A stretch of DNA of 64,000 bases from an uncultured Ruminococcus sp. GTDB lineage: Bacteria; Bacillota; Clostridia; Oscillospirales; Acutalibacteraceae. The notes below the pieces were generated by a model. It searched no databases and had not been told where the DNA came from. It saw only the letters and a list, made by a program, of their open reading frames with translations. Made by a program: the position numbers and the translations under genes. Below, piece after piece: positions 24,595 to 32,964 of this stretch; within the stretch, counting starts at the first letter, position 1, and each line of letters starts with the position of its first letter. The stretch lies in NCBI GenBank assembly GCA_958403905.1, contig CATXZD010000013.1, positions 22,875-86,874 of the forward strand, given 5' to 3'.

Positions 24595-26667
24595 TTGAAA
24601 CAATATGACGCTAAAAAAATATTAAATATTGCACTCGCCGGACACAACGGCTGCGGTAAAACCTCTGTTGCCGAATCAATCCTCTATCTTTCAAAGGTAA
24701 GCGACCGTCTTGGCAAAATAGCAGACGGAAACACAATGCTCGACTTTGATTCAGAAGAAATCAAACGTCAGGCGTCAATTATGACGGCTGTTGCTCCCAT
24801 AGAGTGGAAGAACACGAAAATCAATCTTATTGACACTCCCGGTCTTTTTGACTTTGCCGGCGGCGTTGCAGAGGGTATGCGTGCCGCTGACACGGCATTG
24901 ATTGTTGTTTCAGGCAAGGACGGTGTCAATGTCGGAACGGAAAAGGCTGTTGAAGCCGCCACAAAAGCGGGTCTTACCAAAGTGTTCTTTGTAAACGGTC
25001 TTTGTGACGAAGACGCTCGTTTCTACCGCGTATTTGAAAACCTCAAGGCAACGTTCGGTCCGTCAGTTTGTCCTGTTGTAGTTCCCTACATTGTTGACGG
25101 TCAGGCTAATACCTACGTTAACCTCTTCGACTACAAGGCTTATGAATATTCAACCGACGGTTCTGTTAATCCTACTGCTCTTCCCGATATGGGCAGCAGA
25201 CTTGAGGGACTTCGTGAAGCTATTAAGGAAGCCGTTGCCGAAACAAGCGAGGAGCTTCTCGACAAGTTTATTATGGGTGAGGAATTTACTCCAGAAGAAA
25301 TTATCCTCGGTGTAAGTCAGGGCGTAAAAGACGGCACAATCTGCCCTGTATTCTGCGGTGACGCTCATAACACATTTGCTATTGACCAGCTTTTAAACAG
25401 CCTTACCTGGCTTGCTCCGTCGGCAGCCGACAAAGGCGATGAAATAGGCGTTGACATAAACGGCGAGCCTGTTGAGGTTTCCGTAAATGAAAACGGTGCT
25501 ACTGCGGCTATTGTTTTCAAGACTGTTGCCGACCCGTTTATAGGCAGACTTTCATATATCAAGGTTGTATCGGGCAAGATTGCTCCTGACACGCCTCTTA
25601 TTAATATGCGCACAGGTTCTCAGGAAAGAATTACAAAGGTTCTTGCAATGTGCGGCAAAAAGCAGATTGACGTTGATTACATAGGTGCAGGCGACATCGG
25701 TGCAATTCCGAAGCTTACGTCTACAAAAACAGGCGACACACTATGCTCACCGCTTCGCAAGGTTGTGCTTGACGGAATCGACTATCCTGTTTCTTCCTAC
25801 ACAATGGCGATTTATCCTGCTAAGAAAGGTGACGAAGATAAGGTGGCTCAGGCTCTTGCAAAGCTTTGTGACGAAGACCCGACAATTAAGTTTGTCACTA
25901 ATCATGAAACACACGAAATGCTTATTTCGGGACTTGGCGAACAGCATCTTGACGTTGTAATTTCAAGACTAAAATCTAAATACAATGTTGACGCTTCTCT
26001 TCAAAGGCAGAAAATTGCATACAGAGAAACTATCCGCAAAAAGGTTACTGCACAGGGCAGATACAAGAAACAGTCGGGCGGTCACGGACAATTCGGAGAT
26101 GTATGGATTGAATTTGAGCCTTGCGAAACAGATGATCTCGTATTTGCAGAACGTGTAGTCGGAGGTGCGGTTCCTAAGAACTTCTTCCCTGCTGTTGAAA
26201 AGGGACTTCGTGATTCAATCAAGAAGGGCGTGCTTGCAGGCTACCCGACGGTAGGAATTAAGGCTACGCTTTATGACGGCTCATACCACCCTGTTGACTC
26301 CTCTGAAATGTCGTTTAAAACTGCGGCAAGCCTTGCATACAAAAACGGTATTCCGAACGCTTCTCCAACGCTTTTGGAGCCTATCGGAAGTCTTAAAACT
26401 TATGTTCCGGATTCAAATATGGGCGACGTAATGGGCGAAGTTAACAAGCGCAGAGGCAGAGTACTGGGTATGTCTCCTGCCGAAAACGGAATGCAGATTG
26501 TTGAGGCTGAGGTGCCGATGGCTGAAATGAGCGACTTCTCAACATTCATCAGGCAGATTACTCAGGGCAGAGGCTCGTTTGAACTTTCATTTGCCCGCTA
26601 TGAGGACGCACATGCAAACGTAGCTCAAAAGATTATCGAAAAAGCTAAAGCTGACATGACAGAATAA
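24595..26667 (+). CDS. EF-G-like translation factor GTPase, not the housekeeping fusA
   Basis: 690 residues with the full EF-G domain order: G domain (1-270), domain II, III, IV (about 480-610, with 'GGHGQFGDVWIEFEP') and V. G1 is GHNGCGKTS and G3 is DTPG. The 'EEIKRQASIMTAVAPIEW' switch I is typical of the EF-G2-like group rather than true EF-G. The G4 position, usually NKxD, reads NGLC at residues 134-137, which is unusual. The start is TTG at 24595 with AAAGGAG about 10 bases upstream. It is monocistronic, away from str/rps genes. Its role is unknown in this family and probably ribosome-associated. Confidence 0.85.
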   Translation: MKQYDAKKILNIALAGHNGCGKTSVAESILYLSKVSDRLGKIADGNTMLDFDSEEIKRQASIMTAVAPIEWKNTKINLIDTPGLFDFAGGVAEGMRAADTALIVVSGKDGVNVGTEKAVEAATKAGLTKVFFVNGLCDEDARFYRVFENLKATFGPSVCPVVVPYIVDGQANTYVNLFDYKAYEYSTDGSVNPTALPDMGSRLEGLREAIKEAVAETSEELLDKFIMGEEFTPEEIILGVSQGVKDGTICPVFCGDAHNTFAIDQLLNSLTWLAPSAADKGDEIGVDINGEPVEVSVNENGATAAIVFKTVADPFIGRLSYIKVVSGKIAPDTPLINMRTGSQERITKVLAMCGKKQIDVDYIGAGDIGAIPKLTSTKTGDTLCSPLRKVVLDGIDYPVSSYTMAIYPAKKGDEDKVAQALAKLCDEDPTIKFVTNHETHEMLISGLGEQHLDVVISRLKSKYNVDASLQRQKIAYRETIRKKVTAQGRYKKQSGGHGQFGDVWIEFEPCETDDLVFAERVVGGAVPKNFFPAVEKGLRDSIKKGVLAGYPTVGIKATLYDGSYHPVDSSEMSFKTAASLAYKNGIPNASPTLLEPIGSLKTYVPDSNMGDVMGEVNKRRGRVLGMSPAENGMQIVEAEVPMAEMSDFSTFIRQITQGRGSFELSFARYEDAHANVAQKIIEKAKADMTE

Positions 26668-26698
26668 TCAATCACTGCAAACTTATTCATAAAAATTT

Positions 26699-26729
26699 AC
26701 GGACGGATTTCAAAATCCGTCCGTGTTTT
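26699..26729 (+). terminator. Terminator of the EF-G-like gene, possibly bidirectional
   Basis: ACGGACGGATTT (26699-26710) pairs perfectly with AAATCCGTCCGT (26713-26724), followed by GTTTTG. It lies between convergent genes. Confidence 0.85.
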
Positions 26730-26749
26730 GTTGCTGTCTTAAAATATTA

Positions 26750-27379
26750 TTATTTCAAAAGCGTTATTCTGCGCTTGTCAGTAGAAATTATTTTCTCCTC
26801 ATTCAGTTTCTTAATTTCTCTCATCATTGCACTTCGGTCAACTCCGAGGTAATCTGCTAGGTCGGAAAACGGCAACGGCAATGTAAAACTCCTGCTCTTC
26901 TCCTCAGATTCTAGATATTCAAAAAACGACATTAACTTACTGCGGAGCGTTCTCTGACATAGAATATCAACGTGAGCAAGCGACTTCCTCGCAGTGGTCA
27001 TCATAATTTGGTTAATCAACATAACGTGTTTTGAACAGTTTTTTTCACAGCAGGTAATCAGCTTTTTGTATTTTATAAAATCTACAGTACATTTTGTTTT
27101 TGCGTAAACATAAAATAATTTTTCCTCGGTATCGGGAAGAAAATGTTTTCCGAATGCATTTCCACGCATATAATAATCAATTATTCTTCTCTGCTCCTCG
27201 GAATTAATTGTGGAAAGGTATGCAATTCCACTTTTAATTATTCCAATAATGTCATTTTCAGGTGAACAAATTGTAATAATTTCGCCCCTTTCATAAACCC
27301 TTTCAACAGGCGAAAAACACTCATTTAACCCGATTAATTCTACATTTGTAAGCCTTGAATCAATAGACATATCATTCAT
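26750..27379 (-). CDS. Crp/Fnr-family transcriptional regulator
   Basis: 209 residues. The N-terminal cyclic-nucleotide-binding-like beta barrel spans about 25-130. The C-terminal winged helix has the recognition segment 'SDLADYLGVDRSAMMREIKKL' (about 170-190). The cysteines in the middle (CCEKNC) are not arranged as in Fnr, so cluster binding is uncertain. The ATG at 27379 was chosen because GGAG lies 8 bases upstream; an in-frame GTG at 27388 is less likely. It is divergent from nrdDG, and the shared intergenic region holds a Crp/Fnr-geometry palindrome over its own -35, so autoregulation and control of nrdDG are likely. Confidence 0.9.
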   Translation of the reverse strand: MNDMSIDSRLTNVELIGLNECFSPVERVYERGEIITICSPENDIIGIIKSGIAYLSTINSEEQRRIIDYYMRGNAFGKHFLPDTEEKLFYVYAKTKCTVDFIKYKKLITCCEKNCSKHVMLINQIMMTTARKSLAHVDILCQRTLRSKLMSFFEYLESEEKSRSFTLPLPFSDLADYLGVDRSAMMREIKKLNEEKIISTDKRRITLLK

Positions 27380-27416
27380 TACAACCACTCCATAATGTGT
27401 GTTATTTTTTAGTCCT

Positions 27417-27432
27417 ACACTATATATTGTTA
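27417..27432. promoter_or_regulatory. Candidate NrdR box
   Basis: ACACTATATATTGTTA matches the NrdR-box consensus acaCwAtATaTwGtgt at 14 of 16 positions. A weaker copy (about 10 of 16) is at 27460-27475, 43 bases away, which is about four helical turns. NrdR represses ribonucleotide reductase genes in most bacteria. Confidence 0.55.
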
Positions 27433-27460
27433 TTATAAATCATTTTTGTTGTTTGTGCAA
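27432..27460 (-). promoter_or_regulatory. Predicted promoter of the Crp/Fnr gene
   Basis: On the minus strand: TTGCAC (27460-27455), a 17-base spacer and TATAAT (27437-27432). The -35 lies inside the palindromic operator. Confidence 0.6.
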
Positions 27461-27462
27461 CA
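27447..27462. promoter_or_regulatory. Candidate Crp/Fnr-type operator
   Basis: TGTTG (27447-27451), 6 bases, CAACA (27458-27462): a 16-bp dyad with the 5-6-5 geometry of Crp sites. Its centre is 41.5 bases before the start predicted from the TATAAT at 27484, the class II activation position, and it covers the -35 of the divergent regulator gene. Confidence 0.55.
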
Positions 27463-27483
27463 GTATATTAAAAATTTTTGCTG

Positions 27484-27489
27484 TATAAT
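27484..27489 (+). promoter_or_regulatory. Predicted -10 element of nrdDG
   Basis: A perfect TATAAT, 39 bases before the nrdD ATG. No good -35 hexamer lies 17 bases upstream, as expected for an activator-dependent promoter. Confidence 0.5.
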
Positions 27490-27528
27490 TAAACCTGCAA
27501 TCAAATTTATTGAAAAGGAAGGGAAATA

Positions 27529-29700
27529 ATGAAAATTATTAAGCGAAACGGTTCGGAAGAAGATTTTAATATTGAAAAAATTGTCAATGCAGTAAAAAAG
27601 GCAAACAACTCATCTGAAACACGTTTCCTGACTGACGAACAAATCAATGACATTGCAGAATACGTTGAATATAAATGCAACAAAATTAAAAGAGCGGTTT
27701 CTGTAGAAGAAATCCAGGATATGGTTGAGGATCAGCTTATGGCTAAAGGTGCATTTGAACTTGCACGCCGTTATGTTAGATACCGCTACAATCGTTCTCT
27801 TATTCGTAAGGCTAACACAACCGACAACAGAATTCTCTCCCTTATTGAATGCAATAACGAAGAGGTTAAGCAGGAAAATTCCAACAAAAATCCTACCGTA
27901 AACAGCGTTCAGCGTGACTATATGGCAGGCGAAGTAAGCCGTGACCTTACAAAAAGAATGTTGCTTCCACCCGACATCGTTGAGGCAGACAAGCAGGGAA
28001 TTATTCACTTTCACGACTCCGACTACTTTGCACAGCATATGCACAACTGTGACCTCGTAAATCTTGAGGATATGCTGCAAAACGGAACGGTTATCAGCGA
28101 CACCCTTATTGAAAAACCTCACAGCTTTTCAACAGCCTGCAACATTGCCACTCAGATTATAGCACAGGTTGCAAGCAACCAATACGGCGGTCAGAGCATA
28201 AGCCTTGCTCATCTTGCCCCCTTTGTTCAGATTTCAAGAGAAAAAATCCGCAAGGAAACTATTGCAGAAATTGAAGAACTCGGCTGTGAAGTAAGCGAAG
28301 AAAAGCTAAATGAAATTGTTGAAAAACGACTTCGCAAGGAAGTAAACAGAGGCGTTCAGACTATTCAGTATCAGGTTGTAACCCTGCTCACCACTAACGG
28401 TCAGGCTCCGTTTGTTACAGTGTTTATGTACCTTAATGAAGCTAAAAACGAACAGGAAAAACAGGATCTTGCCCTTATTATTGAAGAAACCCTTAAACAG
28501 CGTCATCAGGGTGTTAAAAATGAGGACGGCGTGTGGATTACTCCTGCATTTCCTAAGCTTATTTATGTTCTTGAAGAGGACAATGTAACCGAAGACAGCA
28601 AATACTGGTATTTAACTGAGCTTTCGGCAAAATGCACTGCAAAAAGAATGGTGCCCGACTATATTTCCGAAAAAGTTATGTTACAGAATAAAATCGACAA
28701 AAACGGTGAAGGTCACTGTTACACCTGTATGGGCTGCCGCAGCTTCCTCACCCCTTATGTTGACGAAAACGGAAAGCCTAAGTATTACGGACGATTCAAT
28801 CAGGGCGTTGTTACCGTAAACCTTGTTGACATTGGATTAAGCGCTAACAGAGATATGGTTAAATTCTGGAAGATTTTTGACGAGCGAATGGAGCTTTGCC
28901 ACCGTGCCTTGCAGTGCCGTCACGAAAGACTGACAGGCACACTCTCTGACGCTGCTCCTATTCTCTGGCAGTACGGTGCGCTTGCAAGACTTGAAAAAGG
29001 CGAAACAATCGACAAGCTTCTCCACGGCGGTTATTCAACAATTTCACTCGGCTATGCAGGCCTTTGGGAATGCGTTTACAGTCTTAATGGCAAAAAGCTC
29101 ACCGAAAAGGAAGGCAAGGAGCTTGGCTTACAGATTATGCAGAAGCTCAATGATTACTGCGCAAAGTGGAAAAAAGAAGAAAACATAGACTACAGCCTTT
29201 ACGGCACCCCGCTTGAAAGCACAACATATAAATTCTCAAAGTGCCTGCAAAAGCGTTTTGGCGTAATCAAAGGCGTTACAGACAGAAATTACATCACCAA
29301 CAGCTATCACGTTCATGTTTCGGAGGAAATCAACGCTTTTGATAAACTCAAGCTTGAGTCAGAATTTCAGGCTCTCTCCCCCGGCGGCGCTATCAGCTAT
29401 GTTGAAGTTCCCAATATGCAGGACAACATTCCCGCTGTTTTACAGGTTATCAAATTCATCTACGACAACATTATGTATGCAGAGCTCAACACAAAGAGTG
29501 ACTACTGTCAGGTATGCGGCTACGACGGCGAAATCGGCATTATTGAAGAGGACGGAAAGCTCGTTTGGGAATGTCCAAAGTGCCATAACCGTGATCAGGA
29601 CAAGATGAACGTTGCAAGACGTACCTGCGGCTATATTGGTACACAGTTCTGGAATCAGGGCAGAACACAGGAAATCAAAGAAAGGGTGCTTCACCTCTGA
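27529..29700 (+). CDS. nrdD: Anaerobic (class III) ribonucleotide reductase NrdD
   Basis: 723 residues. An N-terminal ATP-cone (about 1-95, starting KIIKRNGSEEDF) gives allosteric control. The glycyl radical domain carries the radical site RRTCGYIG with Gly at about 701, preceded by a four-cysteine zinc site (CQVCGY ... CPKC). Catalytic cysteines lie in the barrel (for example 'CTCMGC'-like YTCMGCRSF). It reduces NTPs to dNTPs without oxygen. The ATG at 27529 has AAGGAAGGG upstream. Its TGA overlaps the nrdG start. Confidence 0.97.
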   Translation: MKIIKRNGSEEDFNIEKIVNAVKKANNSSETRFLTDEQINDIAEYVEYKCNKIKRAVSVEEIQDMVEDQLMAKGAFELARRYVRYRYNRSLIRKANTTDNRILSLIECNNEEVKQENSNKNPTVNSVQRDYMAGEVSRDLTKRMLLPPDIVEADKQGIIHFHDSDYFAQHMHNCDLVNLEDMLQNGTVISDTLIEKPHSFSTACNIATQIIAQVASNQYGGQSISLAHLAPFVQISREKIRKETIAEIEELGCEVSEEKLNEIVEKRLRKEVNRGVQTIQYQVVTLLTTNGQAPFVTVFMYLNEAKNEQEKQDLALIIEETLKQRHQGVKNEDGVWITPAFPKLIYVLEEDNVTEDSKYWYLTELSAKCTAKRMVPDYISEKVMLQNKIDKNGEGHCYTCMGCRSFLTPYVDENGKPKYYGRFNQGVVTVNLVDIGLSANRDMVKFWKIFDERMELCHRALQCRHERLTGTLSDAAPILWQYGALARLEKGETIDKLLHGGYSTISLGYAGLWECVYSLNGKKLTEKEGKELGLQIMQKLNDYCAKWKKEENIDYSLYGTPLESTTYKFSKCLQKRFGVIKGVTDRNYITNSYHVHVSEEINAFDKLKLESEFQALSPGGAISYVEVPNMQDNIPAVLQVIKFIYDNIMYAELNTKSDYCQVCGYDGEIGIIEEDGKLVWECPKCHNRDQDKMNVARRTCGYIGTQFWNQGRTQEIKERVLHL

Positions 29701-30236
29701 TGAATTACGGTGAAATTAAAAATTACGATATCGCAAACGGCGAGGGCGTAAGAGTTTCTCTGTTTGTTTCAGGCTGTACCCACCACTGCAAAAACTGTTT
29801 TAACCCCGAAACGTGGAATTTTGAATACGGCAAGCCTTTTACTAAAGAAACAGAAAACTATATAATTGAGTGCCTTTCTCCAAGCTATATTGACGGGCTT
29901 TCACTTCTCGGCGGTGAACCCTTTGAACCAGATAATCAAAAGGTATTGCTACCATTTCTGCGCAGAGTAAAAAACGATTTGCCTAACAAAACAATCTGGT
30001 GCTACACGGGTTATCTGTTTGACAAAGAGCTTTTAAACGAAAGCCGCGCAAGGTGCAAATTTACCGATGAAATGCTGTCTCTGATTGATGTACTCGTTGA
30101 CGGTGAGTTTATTCAGGATTTGTATGACATCAGCCTTGCCTTCAGGGGCTCGTCAAACCAAAGAATAATAGATGTACAAAAATCGCTTGAATCAGGCGAA
30201 ATAAAGCTTCATAATCTTATAAGCAGAAATATATAA
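29700..30236 (+). CDS. nrdG: NrdD-activating radical SAM enzyme NrdG
   Basis: 178 residues. The radical SAM cluster motif is CTHHCKNC near residues 26-33, followed by the 'LLGGEPF' GGE motif. It makes the glycyl radical on NrdD. Start and NrdD stop overlap as TGATG, so translation is coupled. Confidence 0.96.
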   Translation: MNYGEIKNYDIANGEGVRVSLFVSGCTHHCKNCFNPETWNFEYGKPFTKETENYIIECLSPSYIDGLSLLGGEPFEPDNQKVLLPFLRRVKNDLPNKTIWCYTGYLFDKELLNESRARCKFTDEMLSLIDVLVDGEFIQDLYDISLAFRGSSNQRIIDVQKSLESGEIKLHNLISRNI

Positions 30237-30254
30237 TTAATGCTTATATTTAAA

Positions 30255-30282
30255 CAGGGATTATCCGAATGGATAATCCCTG
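30255..30282 (+). terminator. Terminator of nrdDG
   Basis: CAGGGATTATCC (30255-30266) pairs perfectly with GGATAATCCCTG (30271-30282) around GAAT, followed by TCGTTTTA. It lies between convergent genes and may also stop the leftward acetyltransferase gene. Confidence 0.85.
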
Positions 30283-30287
30283 TCGTT

Positions 30288-30722
30288 TTATAGCTTTTTG
30301 GTAAAGCAAATAATCCTACCTACCTCATTAAATCCCACAGCCATATGAAATCTGAGGCTTTCTTTGTTGTCAATCTCGCAGTCACTTGCAAATTCCTTAC
30401 AGCCTTTTAAAAATGCCCATTTTTCACATTCAGTGAGAAGCTGTTTTGCATATCCTTTGTGACGATATTCTTCCAATATAAAAATACCCTCTAAATAGCC
30501 AACAGGACTGCTGTTTGTTCCCTCAACATAATCATGCCTCAGCTGACACATTGCGAATCCTATCGGCTTATTGTCAACATATTTGATAAAACACTGAGAG
30601 TTTTCACTATTGACAGCGCAAGAAAATTCCTTTTCTAAATCCGCGACAGTGTTCTTGTTCCACATAATAACTGCTAACCGAGCAAGAGTGAGCAAGTCAT
30701 TTTTATCTGCTTTTTTGACCAT
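30288..30722 (-). CDS. GNAT acetyltransferase resembling aminoglycoside AAC(6')
   Basis: 144 residues, the size of AAC(6')-I enzymes. The acetyl-CoA loop reads EEYRHKGYAKQLL (about 92-104). The segments 'VGYLEGIFI' before it and 'GCKEFASDCEIDNKESL...HMAVGFNE' after it follow the AAC(6') pattern closely. Acetylation of the 6'-amino group of aminoglycosides is therefore plausible, but many such proteins are cryptic or act on other amines. It stands alone between nrdDG and the TPM module, with no sign of mobility. Confidence 0.8.
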   Translation of the reverse strand: MVKKADKNDLLTLARLAVIMWNKNTVADLEKEFSCAVNSENSQCFIKYVDNKPIGFAMCQLRHDYVEGTNSSPVGYLEGIFILEEYRHKGYAKQLLTECEKWAFLKGCKEFASDCEIDNKESLRFHMAVGFNEVGRIICFTKKL

Positions 30723-30892
30723 TTTAAAACCTCATATGCAAATTTAAAATACAATCAGAAATAAATAAAAGATAGCACTGAAAATATTTAATACATTACC
30801 TTACTCCCTTAAAAGGTTCATTGGCACAGCTTGACAGGACGCGTCTGTTCGCTACAGGGAATAAACTGCTTTTTATATAAGCCTGCTCTTCC

Positions 30893-31708
30893 CTAAAACT
30901 TGCCGCCTCCGCCGCCATGGGATGTTCCTGATGATGAACTGTGTGTACTGCTGCCTGAAGAGCTCTCATTCTTTGGTCTTGCAGTTTTATTAACCGTACG
31001 ATACAGGAACATATCACGGCTTTCGGTGATATTCATACTGCCGCTTTTTACATAGTCGTTTGCCGTTGACTGATAATGCACCGTTTTAAGCTTGCTTATC
31101 ATTACAAAAACAACGATCAATGCTATAACTAATCCAATAACAATAGATATGGGAATCCACACAAGCGACAACGGCTCACTGGGCAAATTATTATTATCAT
31201 ATGGTTCTCCGTCTTTTGCCTTGGTTATAAAATCATCACACAATGTTGCATAGGTATGGAATGCGTCTGCATAATCAGCGTCTGACAGGTCGGGTGTCAT
31301 CTGTTCGCCAATATATTGAATACCTGCATCTGTGAATGCGGTGATACCATAGCCACAGGTAGATATGTACCAGTCGCGATCCTCCATACTGATAAGCAGC
31401 AGTATGCCGTCTTTATTATCTCCATATCCGAAATTGCACTGCTCATAAAACAAATCGGCATAATCTTGTACAGAATAGCCCTGCAAATCATCAGTAGTTA
31501 CAACGACTACATCCATATTCTGGCGCAAGCTGATTTCGTCCAGTTCATCAATAAGCGCTGTTTCCTCACTTTCACTCAGCAAATCAGCCATATCACTAAC
31601 ACGGTAGTATTCATCGGCAAAGCCATCGGTTTCTGCCGCAAACACTGAGGTCATTGTGCTAAAGCAGAGGACAAGCATAAATAAAATAACAGTTAGTTTC
31701 TTTTTCAT
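30893..31708 (-). CDS. TPM-domain membrane protein (YgcG / YdjH type)
   Basis: 271 residues. A signal peptide (1-24) precedes an extracellular TPM domain (about 35-165) with 'VVVVTTDDLQGYSVQDYADLFYEQ' and 'DNKDGILLLISMEDRDWYI'. One membrane helix (about 182-205) and a cytoplasmic tail ending in Ser/Gly repeats with GGGGGKF follow. TPM proteins are linked to membrane quality control. It follows the zinc-ribbon gene by 13 bases and completes a set equivalent to Bacillus ydjG-ydjH-ydjI. It has a GGAGGG site. Confidence 0.88.
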   Translation of the reverse strand: MKKKLTVILFMLVLCFSTMTSVFAAETDGFADEYYRVSDMADLLSESEETALIDELDEISLRQNMDVVVVTTDDLQGYSVQDYADLFYEQCNFGYGDNKDGILLLISMEDRDWYISTCGYGITAFTDAGIQYIGEQMTPDLSDADYADAFHTYATLCDDFITKAKDGEPYDNNNLPSEPLSLVWIPISIVIGLVIALIVVFVMISKLKTVHYQSTANDYVKSGSMNITESRDMFLYRTVNKTARPKNESSSGSSTHSSSSGTSHGGGGGKF

Positions 31709-31721
31709 AACTTACCCTCCT

Positions 31722-32816
31722 TTAAAGCAATCCCATAAAATGGAGCAACCATATAATTCCGTAAGAAACCACACTAAACACAGCCGTGAGTCCCAGCGCC
31801 CATTTGACTGCTGCCACTTTGTCCACAGGTAAATTTCCAACAAACTTTCCGGTCTGTCCGTTCATAGCAAAGGTGAATTTTTCATCCTTCCATGTAGTGT
31901 TCAAAATCCATACCGGATAAAGCGCATATTTCACCTTGCCGCCGGATAAGCGAATGTTACTGTTTTCTGCTACTACGGTTGTATAGTTTTTTACCGTTTG
32001 CGCAAACGCTTCTTCTGTAGACTTCTTAACACGTTCGTTGGCTCTCTGAACACTTTGATCTGCATTCACATCGTACTTATCAGCCAAATAGCCTGAAAGA
32101 TATGCGGTTTGAAAATCTACTGCATCTGAAATATCATAGGGTTCAATCGACTCCATAAGGTCGTCAGCCATTTTTGTAGATCCGTCTACGGGAACATTTG
32201 CAAAGCCGATATTACCGCCTCTGTGCACCGAATAATGCTGTGTTTCGGTATAGTTGTAATTGCTGTCGCTCCAGCTGCGCACCTTTGTAGCACGGTAACG
32301 CACCTGTGCGCTTACGTCAGTATCAAACAACCAAAACGGAACATACAAACCTTTGACTTCATCAATGTGGTTCTGATCCTTAAAAATTTTAGGCAACAGT
32401 CGTTTGCCCGATAGATGCTTTGTAAGTCCTGCCTTTGCTGCTTTTTTATCCAGTTTGAACGGAATCACAATATCAGGCTTTAACGCACCCGAAAACTGGC
32501 CGCTCATTACTACGGGATTTCCACAGAAAGGACATTCGGTAGCCGCAGTGTTTTCATCACCAACAATTTCGCCGCCGCAGGATTTGCAGATATAAGTACG
32601 CAAACCGTCTGTTTCTCCCTCTTGCCACTCGGTTCCGGCATTGCTTTCCCATTGCATATCGTCAGCCTTATCGTTTTGAAGCTCGCTGTCATAGCCTTTA
32701 AGAGTTTCCATCTCAAATTCTGTGTCACAGTAAGGACACTTCATTTTTTGAATATTGCTGTCAAAAACTATGGCTCCGCCACAACAGGGACATTTATATT
32801 CTTGTATAGCTGCCAT
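31722..32816 (-). CDS. TFIIB-type zinc-ribbon membrane protein (YdjG type)
   Basis: 364 residues. Two zinc ribbons lie at the N-terminus (CPCCGG...CPYC and CKSCGG...CPFC, within about 1-95). A beta-rich middle domain and one or two C-terminal membrane helices (about 340-362) follow. Bacillus YdjG has this layout and is thought to anchor the SPFH protein YdjI at the membrane. The ATG follows AAGGAGAT. It lies between the SPFH and TPM genes. Confidence 0.85.
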   Translation of the reverse strand: MAAIQEYKCPCCGGAIVFDSNIQKMKCPYCDTEFEMETLKGYDSELQNDKADDMQWESNAGTEWQEGETDGLRTYICKSCGGEIVGDENTAATECPFCGNPVVMSGQFSGALKPDIVIPFKLDKKAAKAGLTKHLSGKRLLPKIFKDQNHIDEVKGLYVPFWLFDTDVSAQVRYRATKVRSWSDSNYNYTETQHYSVHRGGNIGFANVPVDGSTKMADDLMESIEPYDISDAVDFQTAYLSGYLADKYDVNADQSVQRANERVKKSTEEAFAQTVKNYTTVVAENSNIRLSGGKVKYALYPVWILNTTWKDEKFTFAMNGQTGKFVGNLPVDKVAAVKWALGLTAVFSVVSYGIIWLLHFMGLL

Positions 32817-32964
32817 TTCTTTATCTCCTTATGTTAGTCTATCGTTCCGACTCTTTTAATTTACCAAATAGGTTATGTTATCGGGGCGATCAATAAAATT
32901 AACCCTGTTTTAATTTTGTCAAACAGCCCCCGTAACAGAATCCTCTTGATAATCTATTGCATAA

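Noticed and set aside
30796..31017. 73-codon minus-strand frame past the end of the TPM gene
   Set aside because: It overlaps the Gly/Ser-rich tail of the TPM gene in another frame and lacks a ribosome binding site.
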